Positions 1 to 8,300 of a stretch of DNA of 64,000 nt are shown in pieces. The translations under genes were made by a program, and so were the position numbers. Under the pieces are notes generated by a model. That model worked only from the letters and a program-made list of their open reading frames with translations, ran no database searches and was not told the origin of the DNA. Source of the stretch: Emticicia agri (GTDB lineage: Bacteria > Bacteroidota > Bacteroidia > Cytophagales > Spirosomataceae); the NCBI RefSeq assembly GCF_004168285.1, contig NZ_SEWF01000018.1, positions 1 through 64,000 of the forward strand, written 5' to 3'. How positions within the stretch are numbered: the stretch's first letter is position 1; every line of letters starts with the position of its first letter.

Positions 1-2
1 AC

Positions 3-188
3 GAGGAGGAGGAAGAAGAAGAGGACGAGGAGGAAGAAGAAGAAGAAGAGTACGACGAGGAGGAGGAAGAGGAATATGACGAGGAGGAAGAAGAAGAAGA
101 AGAAGAAGAGGAATATGACGAGGAGGAAGAAGAAGAAGAGGAATATGACGAGGAAGAAGAAACTCCAAAGAAGAAGAAAAGAAAATAG
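3..188 (+). CDS. C-terminal acidic tail of an unidentified protein (5' end outside window)
   Basis: The frame starting at base 3 is open from the window edge to a TAG at 186-188. It encodes runs of 4 to 11 glutamates broken by Tyr-Asp or Asp, and ends in a basic cap, TPKKKKRK. The DNA is an almost pure GAG/GAA repeat with GAATATGAC interruptions, so length variation by slippage is likely. A rho-independent terminator follows directly, which supports this frame as the end of a real gene. The lysine/arginine-rich reading in another frame of the same DNA has no such support. The body of the protein lies outside the window, so the family cannot be named. Confidence 0.7.
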   Translation, partial: EEEEEEEDEEEEEEEEYDEEEEEEYDEEEEEEEEEEEYDEEEEEEEEYDEEEETPKKKKRK

Positions 189-201
189 TTTATATCGTGG
201 A

Positions 202-238
202 AAACAAACACCGATGCATTTATGGTGTTTGTTTTTTT
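202..238 (+). terminator. Rho-independent terminator after the acidic-tail gene
   Basis: AAACAAACACC (202-212) pairs perfectly with GGTGTTTGTTT (224-234) around an 11-nt loop, followed by a T run. It lies 14 nt after the stop codon. Confidence 0.85.
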
Positions 239-276
239 GCAATAATGACATTGCCATCGTTCGGCTGATTGTTTAA

Positions 277-338
277 ACAGCCGCTGCGACAGCCTGGGGC
301 GCCCAGCCGTTCTCTGAACGGTATCCTATGGGCGGCGT
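277..338. other. Short GC-rich block at the 5' break of the RHS fragment
   Basis: About two thirds of these ~60 bases are G or C, against a clearly AT-rich background on both sides. The block sits exactly where RHS homology begins, so it may mark a recombination junction or scar. It has no recognised function. Confidence 0.4.
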
Positions 339-1251
339 ATATAAGCCACCTGTTTTAGTACAAGCGAATGACTATGACCCCTGGGGGTTAGATATTAATA
401 GTTTCCAACAACATAACCAGGATAATTTTAAGTATTCAGGTAAAGAACAATACAAAGAGTTTGGATTAGATTGGTATGACTTCGGGGCGAGGATGTATGA
501 TGCTCCCATTGGTAGATGGCATGCAGTTGACCCTTTGGCTGACATATCAAGAAGATTTTCACCCTACGTATATGGGAATAATAATCCTATAAGATTTATT
601 GACCCAAGTGGAATGACATCAGAAGAGGCAAAAGATTTTACTTATTCTGATGGGTATAGTACACAGAGTTACCAGAATAGTTCTGGGGTTGTAGGCGTGA
701 GTGGGAGTTATCAAGATAATGAAAAAGACCCTCCTGGGTTAATTCAACGATTACTGGATTATTTTGGATTCAATATAAAACCTCAATCACAGGAGGAGGC
801 AAAAACTTATGCCGATAGAAGGCAGTCTTTATATGAATTAAACGAAAGAAATGAGAAAGCTAAAGAAAGAATATTAGAAGGGACAGAAAAGTTACCAGTG
901 CTTGGTAGTGCAGCACAGCTAAGTGATGCAATGATGAAAAAAGATGCAACCGGCGTGGTGATAAGCAGTGTGTCTTTTGCCTTGGATGCTACTGGTGGTG
1001 GGGGTGTCGCTCCTAAACTTACAAATGGTGGCAAAAAAGTACTTGGAAGTTTAATTAATATGATAGAGATGACCCTATCAGAAGGTGTTTTACAAAGGGG
1101 TGGAAAAATTGGCAATCTTAGCGTAGTTGACGACGCCTTAAAAGGCATGAAAATTTTAGAGGTTGCGAACTTGGCAGCCACAGGAGATCAAAAAGCTCAA
1201 ACAGCAATAAAAATATTAAAACAAGCATCATCTAAGGCCCAAAAATATTAA
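328..1251 (+). CDS. Orphan RHS-repeat C-terminal fragment with variable toxin-like tip
   Basis: Residues ~30-95 match the RHS-repeat-associated core ([19 protein letters not shown], then [22 protein letters not shown]), the segment that ends the RHS shell in polymorphic toxins. The remaining ~210 residues are a variable tip with a glycine-rich hydrophobic stretch (~185-235) of the kind often found before toxin domains; I do not recognise the last ~75 residues as a named toxin. A full RHS protein would be more than 1000 residues, so the shell and secretion parts are missing. The frame is closed by a TAA at 274-276, so the gene is truncated at its 5' end. The next gene starts 2 nt after the stop. 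It is either a remnant cassette or a silent donor tip. Confidence 0.75.
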   Translation: MGGVYKPPVLVQANDYDPWGLDINSFQQHNQDNFKYSGKEQYKEFGLDWYDFGARMYDAPIGRWHAVDPLADISRRFSPYVYGNNNPIRFIDPSGMTSEEAKDFTYSDGYSTQSYQNSSGVVGVSGSYQDNEKDPPGLIQRLLDYFGFNIKPQSQEEAKTYADRRQSLYELNERNEKAKERILEGTEKLPVLGSAAQLSDAMMKKDATGVVISSVSFALDATGGGGVAPKLTNGGKKVLGSLINMIEMTLSEGVLQRGGKIGNLSVVDDALKGMKILEVANLAATGDQKAQTAIKILKQASSKAQKY

Positions 1252-1253
1252 TC

Positions 1254-1616
1254 ATGGAAATAGAAGGACAAATTATAAATGATATTATCGTTAAGCCATC
1301 AGAAATAAATGCAAATCTATATAGTAAGGTTTTTATTTGTTTTGATGAATTCATACTTCTGATTCAAGCGGATGATTCAACTGATGAACTGCAATTGAAA
1401 AAATTGGACAAGGTGTACTTCAATAACCAAAAGCTGTACGAAAAGTTTAAATCCATAAATGCTGTAGTTGGGAAACAAATTGTTTCATTTTGGTCTTGTA
1501 AGAATCAAAAAGGATATTTTGATTGTTTTTGTATCGGATTGGATGAATTTATTCCAACTATTATTTTTACAAGTATCGTATCTCATATTACTATTCGCTT
1601 AACTATTTCGTCCTGA
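1254..1616 (+). CDS. Small protein, candidate immunity partner of the RHS tip
   Basis: This gene encodes 120 residues with no signal peptide or clear membrane segment. It is acidic in the middle (QADDSTDELQLKKLD) and has a central aromatic/cysteine patch (SFWSCKNQKGYFDCFCIG). The ATG lies 2 nt after the RHS stop, a spacing that implies translational coupling. A terminator follows the stop. In polymorphic toxin loci the gene directly after the toxin tip is usually its immunity protein, and the small size and soluble character fit. I do not recognise the family; the assignment rests on position. Confidence 0.55.
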   Translation: MEIEGQIINDIIVKPSEINANLYSKVFICFDEFILLIQADDSTDELQLKKLDKVYFNNQKLYEKFKSINAVVGKQIVSFWSCKNQKGYFDCFCIGLDEFIPTIIFTSIVSHITIRLTISS

Positions 1617-1651
1617 AAAAGGTTATTAACTTGAATATTTCATTTTTTAAC

Positions 1652-1695
1652 AAAGCCCATCCAATAAATCACTTATTATTGGGTGGGCTTTAATT
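1652..1695 (+). terminator. Terminator after the RHS/immunity pair
   Basis: AAAGCCCATCCAATAA (1652-1667) pairs with TTATTGGGTGGGCTTT (1676-1691) with one T-G wobble. Only a short, weak T-rich tail follows. The rest of 1617-1838 shows nothing recognisable. Confidence 0.7.
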
Positions 1696-1838
1696 TATAT
1701 GCTTTATTAGACAGTTTGTGTGTAAGTTTCAGAGATAGCTTGGCTTCCCTATAAGTAGGTCATTCGACCGCATGCGTTGGAGCACAAACCAAACCTACCA
1801 AGGCAAAATTTACAGTCTCAAACCTATTTATTTATGGC

Positions 1839-2795
1839 TCAATTAAACAATTTCTCAATTTTTTCAATCAGTACTTCATTGATTCTTACATAAGATTCAT
1901 GTGTCCAGCCTGCAATGTGAGGGCTGAAAATTACCTTATCCGATTTTATTAACTGGTCAAAAGTTTCTTTCTGTTTCTGATTTAATTGGCTTAGTTTTTC
2001 ATTTTCCAACACATCAAGGCAAGCACCCTTAATCTTGCCTGAGTTTAACCCCTCTACAATAGCCTCTAAAACCACCACTTCCCCACGAGAAGCATTGACA
2101 AAGTAGATATCATTGGCAAATGAATTCAGAAAATTTGAATTTACTAATTGAAAAGTTTCCTTCGTAAGCGGGATATGAAGGCTCAGAATATCAGCTTTAT
2201 CAAAAATTTCCTTCATGGTAGCCTCTGTGGCGTACGCATCTGAAAAGCCAACTTTATATTTATCATACGCAAGCACCTTACAACCAAAGGCAGAAAGTCG
2301 TTTGGCTGTTTCAGCGCCATTATTGCCGTAGCCTATAATACCAACCGTTTTACCCAAGAGTTCGTATCCTCTGTTTTCCTCTCTCAGCCACTTGCCTTCT
2401 CTTACCTGTCTGTCGGCTATCAGCAGGTTATTCATTAATACCAGTAACATGCCAATAATATGCTCGGCTACTGCTACCCTGTTGCCCTCATTTGCGGCAA
2501 AAACAACAATGCCTCTTTCTTCGGCAACCACTTCGTCAATCAAATCAATGCCGGCTCCTGCCCTACCTATAAATTTTAATTGTGTGGCATTTTTTAGCAA
2601 TTCGTCGTCAACTCTCGTTTTGCTTCTGATAAGCATGCCTTCATAATTACCTAAAATATCCATAATTTCCTGTCGCTGGATTTTTGGCTGATAATCGGGC
2701 ACATAACCTATTTTTTCGAGCATGGGCAACAGACTCACGTGCATTTCATCTACTATTAAAACTGAACCCCGGTTGCCGGACGTAATTGTATTCAC
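1839..2795 (-). CDS. D-2-hydroxyacid dehydrogenase, phosphoglycerate-dehydrogenase-like
   Basis: The 318-residue NAD-dependent dehydrogenase has the two-domain 2-hydroxyacid dehydrogenase layout. The Rossmann glycine motif GYGNNG is at 155-160. The catalytic Arg is R237 (NASRGEV), the acid is about E266 (DVLENE) and the catalytic His is H293 (SPHIAGW). The family oxidises D-2-hydroxyacids such as 3-phosphoglycerate. Length fits the short form without a regulatory ACT domain, so a serine-pathway role is possible but not proven. It is a single gene with its own promoter upstream, and faces away from pdxA. Confidence 0.85.
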   Translation of the reverse strand: MNTITSGNRGSVLIVDEMHVSLLPMLEKIGYVPDYQPKIQRQEIMDILGNYEGMLIRSKTRVDDELLKNATQLKFIGRAGAGIDLIDEVVAEERGIVVFAANEGNRVAVAEHIIGMLLVLMNNLLIADRQVREGKWLREENRGYELLGKTVGIIGYGNNGAETAKRLSAFGCKVLAYDKYKVGFSDAYATEATMKEIFDKADILSLHIPLTKETFQLVNSNFLNSFANDIYFVNASRGEVVVLEAIVEGLNSGKIKGACLDVLENEKLSQLNQKQKETFDQLIKSDKVIFSPHIAGWTHESYVRINEVLIEKIEKLFN

Positions 2796-2833
2796 AGTAT
2801 TTTTTTTATCGTATGTTTGTCAGTAAATTGCGG

Positions 2834-2864
2834 CAAAATTACGTTTACAGGTAAAATTGTCCAA
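2834..2864 (-). promoter_or_regulatory. Bacteroidota-type promoter of the 2-hydroxyacid dehydrogenase gene
   Basis: On the minus strand TAATTTTG (complement of 2834-2841) matches the -7 consensus TAnnTTTG. A TTG (complement of 2862-2864) lies 20 nt upstream, the usual -33 spacing. The gene starts about 40 nt downstream. Confidence 0.55.
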
Positions 2865-2964
2865 TATATTTTTAAGAATAAGCGTTGAAAGTTCAAAGAT
2901 TCTCTTGTTCTGAATGAGCGCATATAATTTAAGCAAGAATTGAAATAATTAAATCAATAGAAAA

Positions 2965-4041
2965 GTGAGCGAACAACATAAACCTGTGATAGGAATCAGT
3001 ATTGGTGACTTCAATGGAATAGGCCCGGAAGTAATACTAAAAGCCGTTGGAGGCAATCGTTTAAATAAAATCTGTACTCCTGTTATTTATGGTTCCGGTA
3101 AAATCATTAACCGCTATCGCCAGCAATTGGAACTGAAAGACTGGCAGTTTTCTACAATTCAGAAAATTGACCAGGTGAATCATAAGCAGGTAAATGTGCT
3201 GAATTGCGTAAACGACCAGAACCTGGAAGTACAACCGGGAAAAATAACACCGGAAGCCGGAAAGGTAGCATTTGAAGCACTAAAAAGAGCCGTAGCCGAC
3301 CTGAAAGCAGGCAAAATAGATGCGCTCGTAACGGCCCCTATCAACAAGCATAATATTCAGAGTGAAGAATTTAATTTTCCGGGTCATACAGAGTATCTGG
3401 CCAAAGAATTTGACACCGAAGATGTATTGATGTTTATGGTAAGCGAGCAACTGAAAATAGGTGTGGTAACCGGACACTTGCCTATTGAACAGGTGAAAAG
3501 TAAAATCAGTAAAGAATTAGTTATCAAAAAGATTGAGCAGATTCATACTTCGCTCAAAAGAGATTTTAATATTCAAAAACCCCGTATCGCTGTTTTAGGG
3601 TTGAATCCGCACGCCGGAGAAAACGGGCTTTTAGGTAACGAAGAAAAAGAAATCATTCAGCCTGCCTTAAATGAAATCAAGAAAAAAGGCACGCTGGTTT
3701 TCGGTCCATTTCCTGCCGATGGTTTCTTTGGTACAGCCGCATGGAAACAATATGATGCTGTGCTGGCCATGTATCACGACCAGGGTTTAATGCCTTTTAA
3801 AATGATTGCTTTTGAAAACGGCGTAAACTTCACGGCAGCGCTTCCGAAAGTTCGCACCTCGCCAGACCACGGAACAGCCTATGATATTGCAGGTAAAAAT
3901 CAGGCTGATGAATCTTCGATGATTGAAGCCATTTATACGGCAATTGATGTGGCCAAAAACCGGGCAGAGTTAAGCGAATTAGAACTGAACTCTCTGAAAA
4001 AGAAAACTATTGTTTTAAAAGAAGCAAGTATGGAGGATTAA
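2965..4041 (+). CDS. pdxA: 4-hydroxythreonine-4-phosphate dehydrogenase PdxA
   Basis: This 358-residue enzyme of the DXP-dependent vitamin B6 pathway oxidises 4-phosphohydroxy-L-threonine with NAD. Family signatures are the N-terminal GISIGDFNGIGPEV, the metal-ligand histidines in FPGHTEYLA and MYHDQGLMPFK, and the C-terminal RTSPDHGTAYDIAG. The start is a GTG: an in-frame TAA lies at 2950-2952 and there is no ATG before the conserved N-terminus. Length is normal. It is monocistronic, closed by a strong hairpin shared with the convergent recombinase gene. Confidence 0.95.
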   Translation: MSEQHKPVIGISIGDFNGIGPEVILKAVGGNRLNKICTPVIYGSGKIINRYRQQLELKDWQFSTIQKIDQVNHKQVNVLNCVNDQNLEVQPGKITPEAGKVAFEALKRAVADLKAGKIDALVTAPINKHNIQSEEFNFPGHTEYLAKEFDTEDVLMFMVSEQLKIGVVTGHLPIEQVKSKISKELVIKKIEQIHTSLKRDFNIQKPRIAVLGLNPHAGENGLLGNEEKEIIQPALNEIKKKGTLVFGPFPADGFFGTAAWKQYDAVLAMYHDQGLMPFKMIAFENGVNFTAALPKVRTSPDHGTAYDIAGKNQADESSMIEAIYTAIDVAKNRAELSELELNSLKKKTIVLKEASMED

Positions 4042-4043
4042 GT

Positions 4044-4085
4044 AACAATCCCAACAAAACTTTTACATTTTGTTGGGATTGTTTT
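4044..4085. terminator. Bidirectional terminator between pdxA and the recombinase gene
   Basis: AACAATCCCAACAAAA (4044-4059) and TTTTGTTGGGATTGTT (4068-4083) form a perfect 16-bp stem with an 8-nt loop. T-rich sequence lies on both flanks, serving two convergent genes. Confidence 0.9.
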
Positions 4086-4920
4086 AAATTAACTCCAAAT
4101 CTTCAAAGGGGCTTCTGATATTAGCCAGGTCTATCTGGGCTATCTGGTAATACATAGAGGTTGTCTGCAAGTATTTGTGTCCCAGAATTTCTTTTAGCAG
4201 GTGTATATCTATCCCTCTCTCTAAACAATGCACAGCGTAGCTGTGCCTGAGGGTATGAACTGTAGCATTTTTATCAATTTTCGCTTTCATAAGTGCCTGC
4301 TGAAATACCAATTGCACACTTCTTGGGCTATAAGGTCGCCCTTTTTCTCCTACAAATAATAATTCTTTCGGATTATGTTTTTCAAAATAAGCCATTAGAA
4401 TCGGAATCAGTTTTCGGGGTATTTTCAGTTTTCTACCTTTGTCTGTTTTAGACGGCGGAACCATAATAAGCCTCGTGTCCAGATTCAGGTCATTTACTTT
4501 CATCACTAAAATATCGCTCAATTTTAGACCCATTGCATAAATAGTTGCCATTAAGGCTTTATGTTTCGGATTATCTAATACGCCTATGATACTTTCTACC
4601 TCAATTTCTGTCAGAATCTCCGGTAATGTATCCTCTTTTATTTCGCCAGAGGCCTTAATACCAAGTTTACGCTTGAAAATTACCTCATAGAAAAGTTTTA
4701 TTGCCTTGCCCGCCTGCTTTGCCGCATCTGTTGTTCCACCTTTTTTTTCACTTAAGTCTAACAGGTAATTTGAAATTAATTCTTCAGTAATTTTACTTTG
4801 TGGTAAATCACGGAAGTGATTATAAAAAACAAAAATGGCATTACGGTAAGCAGCAATAGTCTGGGAGTTATATTTCCCTTTTCTTAATATTTCTGTAAAT
4901 CTCTCAATAAGGTGGGTCAC
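4084..4920 (-). CDS. XerC/D-like tyrosine recombinase with Lys in place of the first catalytic Arg
   Basis: The 278-residue protein has a SAM-like core-binding domain (~1-90) and a catalytic domain (~100-265). Visible active-site residues are K158 (SKTDKG), H222 and R225 (HTLRH), H248 (LGHKY) and Y257 (TTSMYYQ). The first catalytic Arg, normally within YATGLRxSEL, is K133 here (IYAMGLKLSD). Arg-to-Lys at this site strongly reduces activity in studied family members, so the enzyme may be weak, specialised or inactive. No att sites, transposase or phage genes flank it, and it is too isolated to be called the integrase of an element. The 237-bp region upstream (4921-5157) is AT-rich with no other gene. 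Confidence 0.8.
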   Translation of the reverse strand: MTHLIERFTEILRKGKYNSQTIAAYRNAIFVFYNHFRDLPQSKITEELISNYLLDLSEKKGGTTDAAKQAGKAIKLFYEVIFKRKLGIKASGEIKEDTLPEILTEIEVESIIGVLDNPKHKALMATIYAMGLKLSDILVMKVNDLNLDTRLIMVPPSKTDKGRKLKIPRKLIPILMAYFEKHNPKELLFVGEKGRPYSPRSVQLVFQQALMKAKIDKNATVHTLRHSYAVHCLERGIDIHLLKEILGHKYLQTTSMYYQIAQIDLANIRSPFEDLELI

Positions 4921-5157
4921 AGTTGCGCAATTTTTAGTTAAAAATAGGATTTAACGAATATTTGTCAATTTGGACTTAAATTAAAAAACAAAGTCACAAA
5001 TTTTAAATTAAAAAAACTTATTTACGGTCTTTTCTCTAACGAAATTTTAAACTTGGTAAACAAATTGCTATAAAAATTGCAGTTCTTCGGGAATAAAAAG
5101 GAAAATTTACTATTTTCAAAACTTTAAAATTATTTAATTAATTCCTTTACCTAATCT

Positions 5158-6549
5158 ATGCTTCTGACATTTATTATTCTGTACCTGTTAGGCACTATGC
5201 TTGTGGGGTGGTTTGCATCTAAATTCGTAAAAACAGCGAATGATTTTGCCGTTGCGGGAAGAAAAATGCCAACCTATGTAGTAGCATCAGGGCTTTTTGC
5301 TACCTGGTTTGGCTCTGAAACGGTCATGGGTGCTTCTTCAGAATTTATAGAAAATGGTTTAATAGGTGTTATCGAAGACCCGTTTGGGGCATCATTATGT
5401 TTATTATTGATTGGCCTTTTCTTTGCACGACCCTTATATAAATTAAATATACTTACTTTCAGCGATTATTTTAGTATCCGATATAATAAAAATGTAGAAT
5501 GGATTTCAGCACTTTTTCTGATACCCTCCTATTTTAGCTGGATTGCAGCCCAATTAGTAGCATTAGCCATTGTCTTGCAAGCTATTGCCGGAATTCCCTT
5601 CATTTATGGTATTCTCATTTGCGCTTCTGTGGTGGTCTTTTATACATACGTAGGGGGTATGTGGTCGGTGGCTATTACTGATACCGTTCAGACAGCTATT
5701 ATTATTATTGGCTTACTGATTCTGATGGTCGAATTAGTAAGTCAGATTGGTGGCTGGGGACAGATGTTTGCCAGAACACCACCGGATTTTTTCCGGTTTA
5801 CACCCAAAGAACACTCCTTTGTCAATTGGGTTACTTATTTCGGTGCATGGATTACCATTGGCTGGGGCTCTATACCACAACAAGATGTGTTTCAAAGAGT
5901 ACTTTCATCAAAATCAGAGAAAGTTGCTGTCAGAGGTGCCTATTGGTCGGCATTTATGTATCTATCTATTGCCTGTATGCCTTTAGTGATTGCCCTGTGC
6001 GGTTCTTTAATCTATCCTGACATCAAAGAGGGAGATTCTCAAATGACAATCCCGGCTCTGGTGCTTCGTCATTCGGGCTTGGGCATGCAGATTCTATTTT
6101 TTGGAGCCCTGCTTTCTGCTATATTAAGTACTTGCAGCGGAGCTATTTTAGCCCCTGCAACAGTTGTGGGGGAAAATCTCTTAAGACCGCTTTACGGTGA
6201 AAAGATTTCTGATAAAAGATTACTTCAGGTTATGCGTTTATCAGTCATTGGCATTACTGTTATCAGCGTAATACTTTCGCTGAATAAATCAGAAATTTAT
6301 GAATTAGTCGGAGAATCTTCCTCTCTAAGTTTAGTGGCATTATTTACTCCCTTGGTAGCAGGACTATACTGGAAACGGGCAACGGCTTTAGGTGCCATTT
6401 TATCAATGGTAGCCGGAACAGGCGTCTGGTTGTATTTAGAGTTTTACCCGACCGAAATTCCGGGCATGATATGGGGTTTGCTGGCAAGTATCACAGGTAT
6501 GTTAGTAGGTTCGTTCATAAAAAAAGATGATAAAGTATCTGTCAGTTGA
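5158..6549 (+). CDS. Sodium:solute symporter family transporter
   Basis: The 463-residue integral membrane protein is almost entirely hydrophobic, with about 13 predicted transmembrane segments. It has SSS signatures: an N-terminal FAVAGRKMPTYVVASGLFA loop, GWGSIPQQDVFQRVLS, and GALLSAILSTCSGAILAPA. Members import organic solutes with sodium. The substrate cannot be read from the sequence and the neighbours give no hint. Its 3' end overlaps the next gene by 23 nt, so the two are probably cotranscribed. Confidence 0.85.
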   Translation: MLLTFIILYLLGTMLVGWFASKFVKTANDFAVAGRKMPTYVVASGLFATWFGSETVMGASSEFIENGLIGVIEDPFGASLCLLLIGLFFARPLYKLNILTFSDYFSIRYNKNVEWISALFLIPSYFSWIAAQLVALAIVLQAIAGIPFIYGILICASVVVFYTYVGGMWSVAITDTVQTAIIIIGLLILMVELVSQIGGWGQMFARTPPDFFRFTPKEHSFVNWVTYFGAWITIGWGSIPQQDVFQRVLSSKSEKVAVRGAYWSAFMYLSIACMPLVIALCGSLIYPDIKEGDSQMTIPALVLRHSGLGMQILFFGALLSAILSTCSGAILAPATVVGENLLRPLYGEKISDKRLLQVMRLSVIGITVISVILSLNKSEIYELVGESSSLSLVALFTPLVAGLYWKRATALGAILSMVAGTGVWLYLEFYPTEIPGMIWGLLASITGMLVGSFIKKDDKVSVS

Positions 6550-6949
6550 GGAATACATAGACCATCAACCGCTGCATCTGCAACAATTGATGCAAAGGCT
6601 CAGAGTGTTGATTCTGAAAGCTCATCCTAAAATGCGTGAGCATCTTGAAATCAACACACCAATGTTTACCATCAAACAGCATGTTTGCTATTTTGGTAAA
6701 GTGCATCCAACCACAGGGCTTGAACTTTGTTTTCTGAGAGGCTTCCAGCTTTCAAATGAGCAAGGCATAGTAGAGTCTAAAGGCAGAAAATACATACACG
6801 GAATAACGTTTGCTAATATAGCCGACTTCAAAAGCAAGGAATCGGCCTTTCTGGAAGTACTTAATGAAGCATTAATCTTAGATGAGATTAATGAAAAGTC
6901 TGTCTTTACAGAAATGCTTCAGGCAGCTAAGAAAAAGAAAACCTCATAG
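6527..6949 (+). CDS. DUF1801 domain protein
   Basis: This 140-residue soluble protein carries a DUF1801 (YdhG-like) fold: the N-terminal SVEEYIDHQP helix, then PKMREHLEINTPMFTIKQHVCYF and a short lysine-rich tail. The family has no firmly established biochemical role. The ATG lies inside the end of the symporter gene, and the 3' end overlaps the convergent flavoprotein gene by 6 nt. Confidence 0.8.
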   Translation: MIKYLSVEEYIDHQPLHLQQLMQRLRVLILKAHPKMREHLEINTPMFTIKQHVCYFGKVHPTTGLELCFLRGFQLSNEQGIVESKGRKYIHGITFANIADFKSKESAFLEVLNEALILDEINEKSVFTEMLQAAKKKKTS

Positions 6950-8167
6950 ATGCTGGGCGGCAATCCAGGCACCTGTCCATGCCGCCTGAAAGTTAAAGCC
7001 TCCTGTAACAGCATCAATATTCAATACTTCTCCTGCCATATAAATATCAGGGTATTTTTTTAAAGAAAATTTTTCAAAATCAACTTCAGCTAACTCCACT
7101 CCTCCTGCTGTTACAAATTCTTCTTTAAAAGTGCTTTTACCATTGACACTGAATCGGCTTGCAGTCAGTTGCTCTACCAATCTGCTTATATGTTTTTTTC
7201 CGGTTTCTGCCCATTTCTGGTATTCACCTATCCCTGATGCTATACAAAGGCTTTTCCACAGTCTGATAGAGAGTCCAAACTCTGCATTAGCCAAAACATT
7301 CTTTTTAGGTTGATTGCCAATTTGCTGATGAAGGTGTTGTCTTATCTTTTCAATATCAGTTTTTCCAAGCCAGTTTACGATTACTTCAAAATCATAGTTC
7401 AATTCACGCAGTTCTCTGGCCGCCCAGGCCGACAACTTTAAAATAGCCGGTCCCGATAAACCCCAATGCGTAATCAGGATTGCGCCATTTGACGAAAAAG
7501 TAGTAAGTATTTTGTTTTTTGCACTACTTAACTGACAAACTACATTTTCAACACTAATTCCCATTAAATCCTGAATCCTTTCGTCTTTGATATTAAAAGT
7601 AAAGAGCGATGGTACAGGCGAAACTAAACTCACGCCAAGATTCTCTAAAAGTTTCCATACTGCGGTATCACTTCCAGTGGCAATCATCAATTTTTTAGCC
7701 AGGTATTGTCTGTTACCAATGGTATGCAATTGCCATTGTCCGTCTTGTTTTTCAATACTTTCAACACGGGTATTGGTAATAATTTCGATACAGTTTTTCC
7801 GACAGGCATCTAAAAAACAATCAATGATGCTCTGCGACGAATTACTTACAGGAAACATTCGTCCATCAGCTTCTTTTTTAATCCTCACTCCTCTGCTTTC
7901 AAACCATTCAATGGTATGAGTAGGGTTAAATTGTTGAAAAGGTTGCAGTAATTCCCGATTTCCTCTCGGATAATAGTTCACTAACTGCGTAGGCTCAAAA
8001 CAGGCATGAGTAACATTGCATCGCCCACCTCCTGAAACCTTTACTTTTTGTAAAACCTCTCTTCCCCGGTCTAAAATAGCAATCTTTAGATTTTTGTTTT
8101 TCTCTGCGGCGTTAATCGCCGTAAAAAAGCCTGCTGCTCCACCGCCAACAATAATAAGGTCGTACAT
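6944..8167 (-). CDS. HI0933/BaiN-type FAD-dependent oxidoreductase
   Basis: The 407-residue flavoprotein has an N-terminal FAD-binding motif VGGGAAG (7-13) and the family hallmark KVKVSGGGRCNVTH. The C-terminal FAD block includes AGGVELAEVDF and GEVLNIDAVTGGFNFQAAWTGA. Full length is normal for the YhiN/HI0933 family. These proteins are conserved but their physiological reaction is mostly unknown; BaiN is tied to bile-acid reduction in clostridia, which is not implied here. The start codon overlaps no other gene and a terminator of the upstream lipoprotein pair lies before it. Confidence 0.88.
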   Translation of the reverse strand: MYDLIIVGGGAAGFFTAINAAEKNKNLKIAILDRGREVLQKVKVSGGGRCNVTHACFEPTQLVNYYPRGNRELLQPFQQFNPTHTIEWFESRGVRIKKEADGRMFPVSNSSQSIIDCFLDACRKNCIEIITNTRVESIEKQDGQWQLHTIGNRQYLAKKLMIATGSDTAVWKLLENLGVSLVSPVPSLFTFNIKDERIQDLMGISVENVVCQLSSAKNKILTTFSSNGAILITHWGLSGPAILKLSAWAARELRELNYDFEVIVNWLGKTDIEKIRQHLHQQIGNQPKKNVLANAEFGLSIRLWKSLCIASGIGEYQKWAETGKKHISRLVEQLTASRFSVNGKSTFKEEFVTAGGVELAEVDFEKFSLKKYPDIYMAGEVLNIDAVTGGFNFQAAWTGAWIAAQHL

Positions 8168-8196
8168 AAATAGAATCGGTTTATTGAAATAAGCGC

Positions 8197-8233
8197 AAAA
8201 AAAATCACCTTAGATAGTTATTATCTAAGGTGA
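8197..8233 (-). terminator. Terminator of the lipoprotein pair
   Basis: TCACCTTAGATA (8205-8216) and TATCTAAGGTGA (8222-8233) form a perfect 12-bp stem with a 5-nt loop. On the minus strand it is followed by eight T (complement of 8197-8204). Confidence 0.9.
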
Positions 8234-8300
8234 AACTGCCTTTACAAAGCAAGCTTATCAGTAGCAGATTTCAAAATGATAGTGATAGATTTTATGAAAC

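Noticed and set aside
1-188. CRISPR-like or tandem repeat array
   Set aside because: The repeat is a coding microsatellite without spacers; no CRISPR repeats were seen anywhere.
76-276. Lysine/arginine-rich reading frame over the GA-rich repeat
   Set aside because: It is the wrong frame of the acidic-tail gene, runs through that gene's terminator and has no coding logic.
4084-4920. Integrase marking an integrated mobile element
   Set aside because: No att repeats, tRNA target, phage or conjugation genes nearby; the gene stands alone among ordinary genes.
5747-6020. Small frames inside the symporter gene
   Set aside because: Shadows of a well-supported membrane protein.
6527-6549. Frameshift between the symporter and DUF1801 genes
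   Set aside because: Both proteins are complete; the 23-nt overlap is ordinary for cotranscribed genes.
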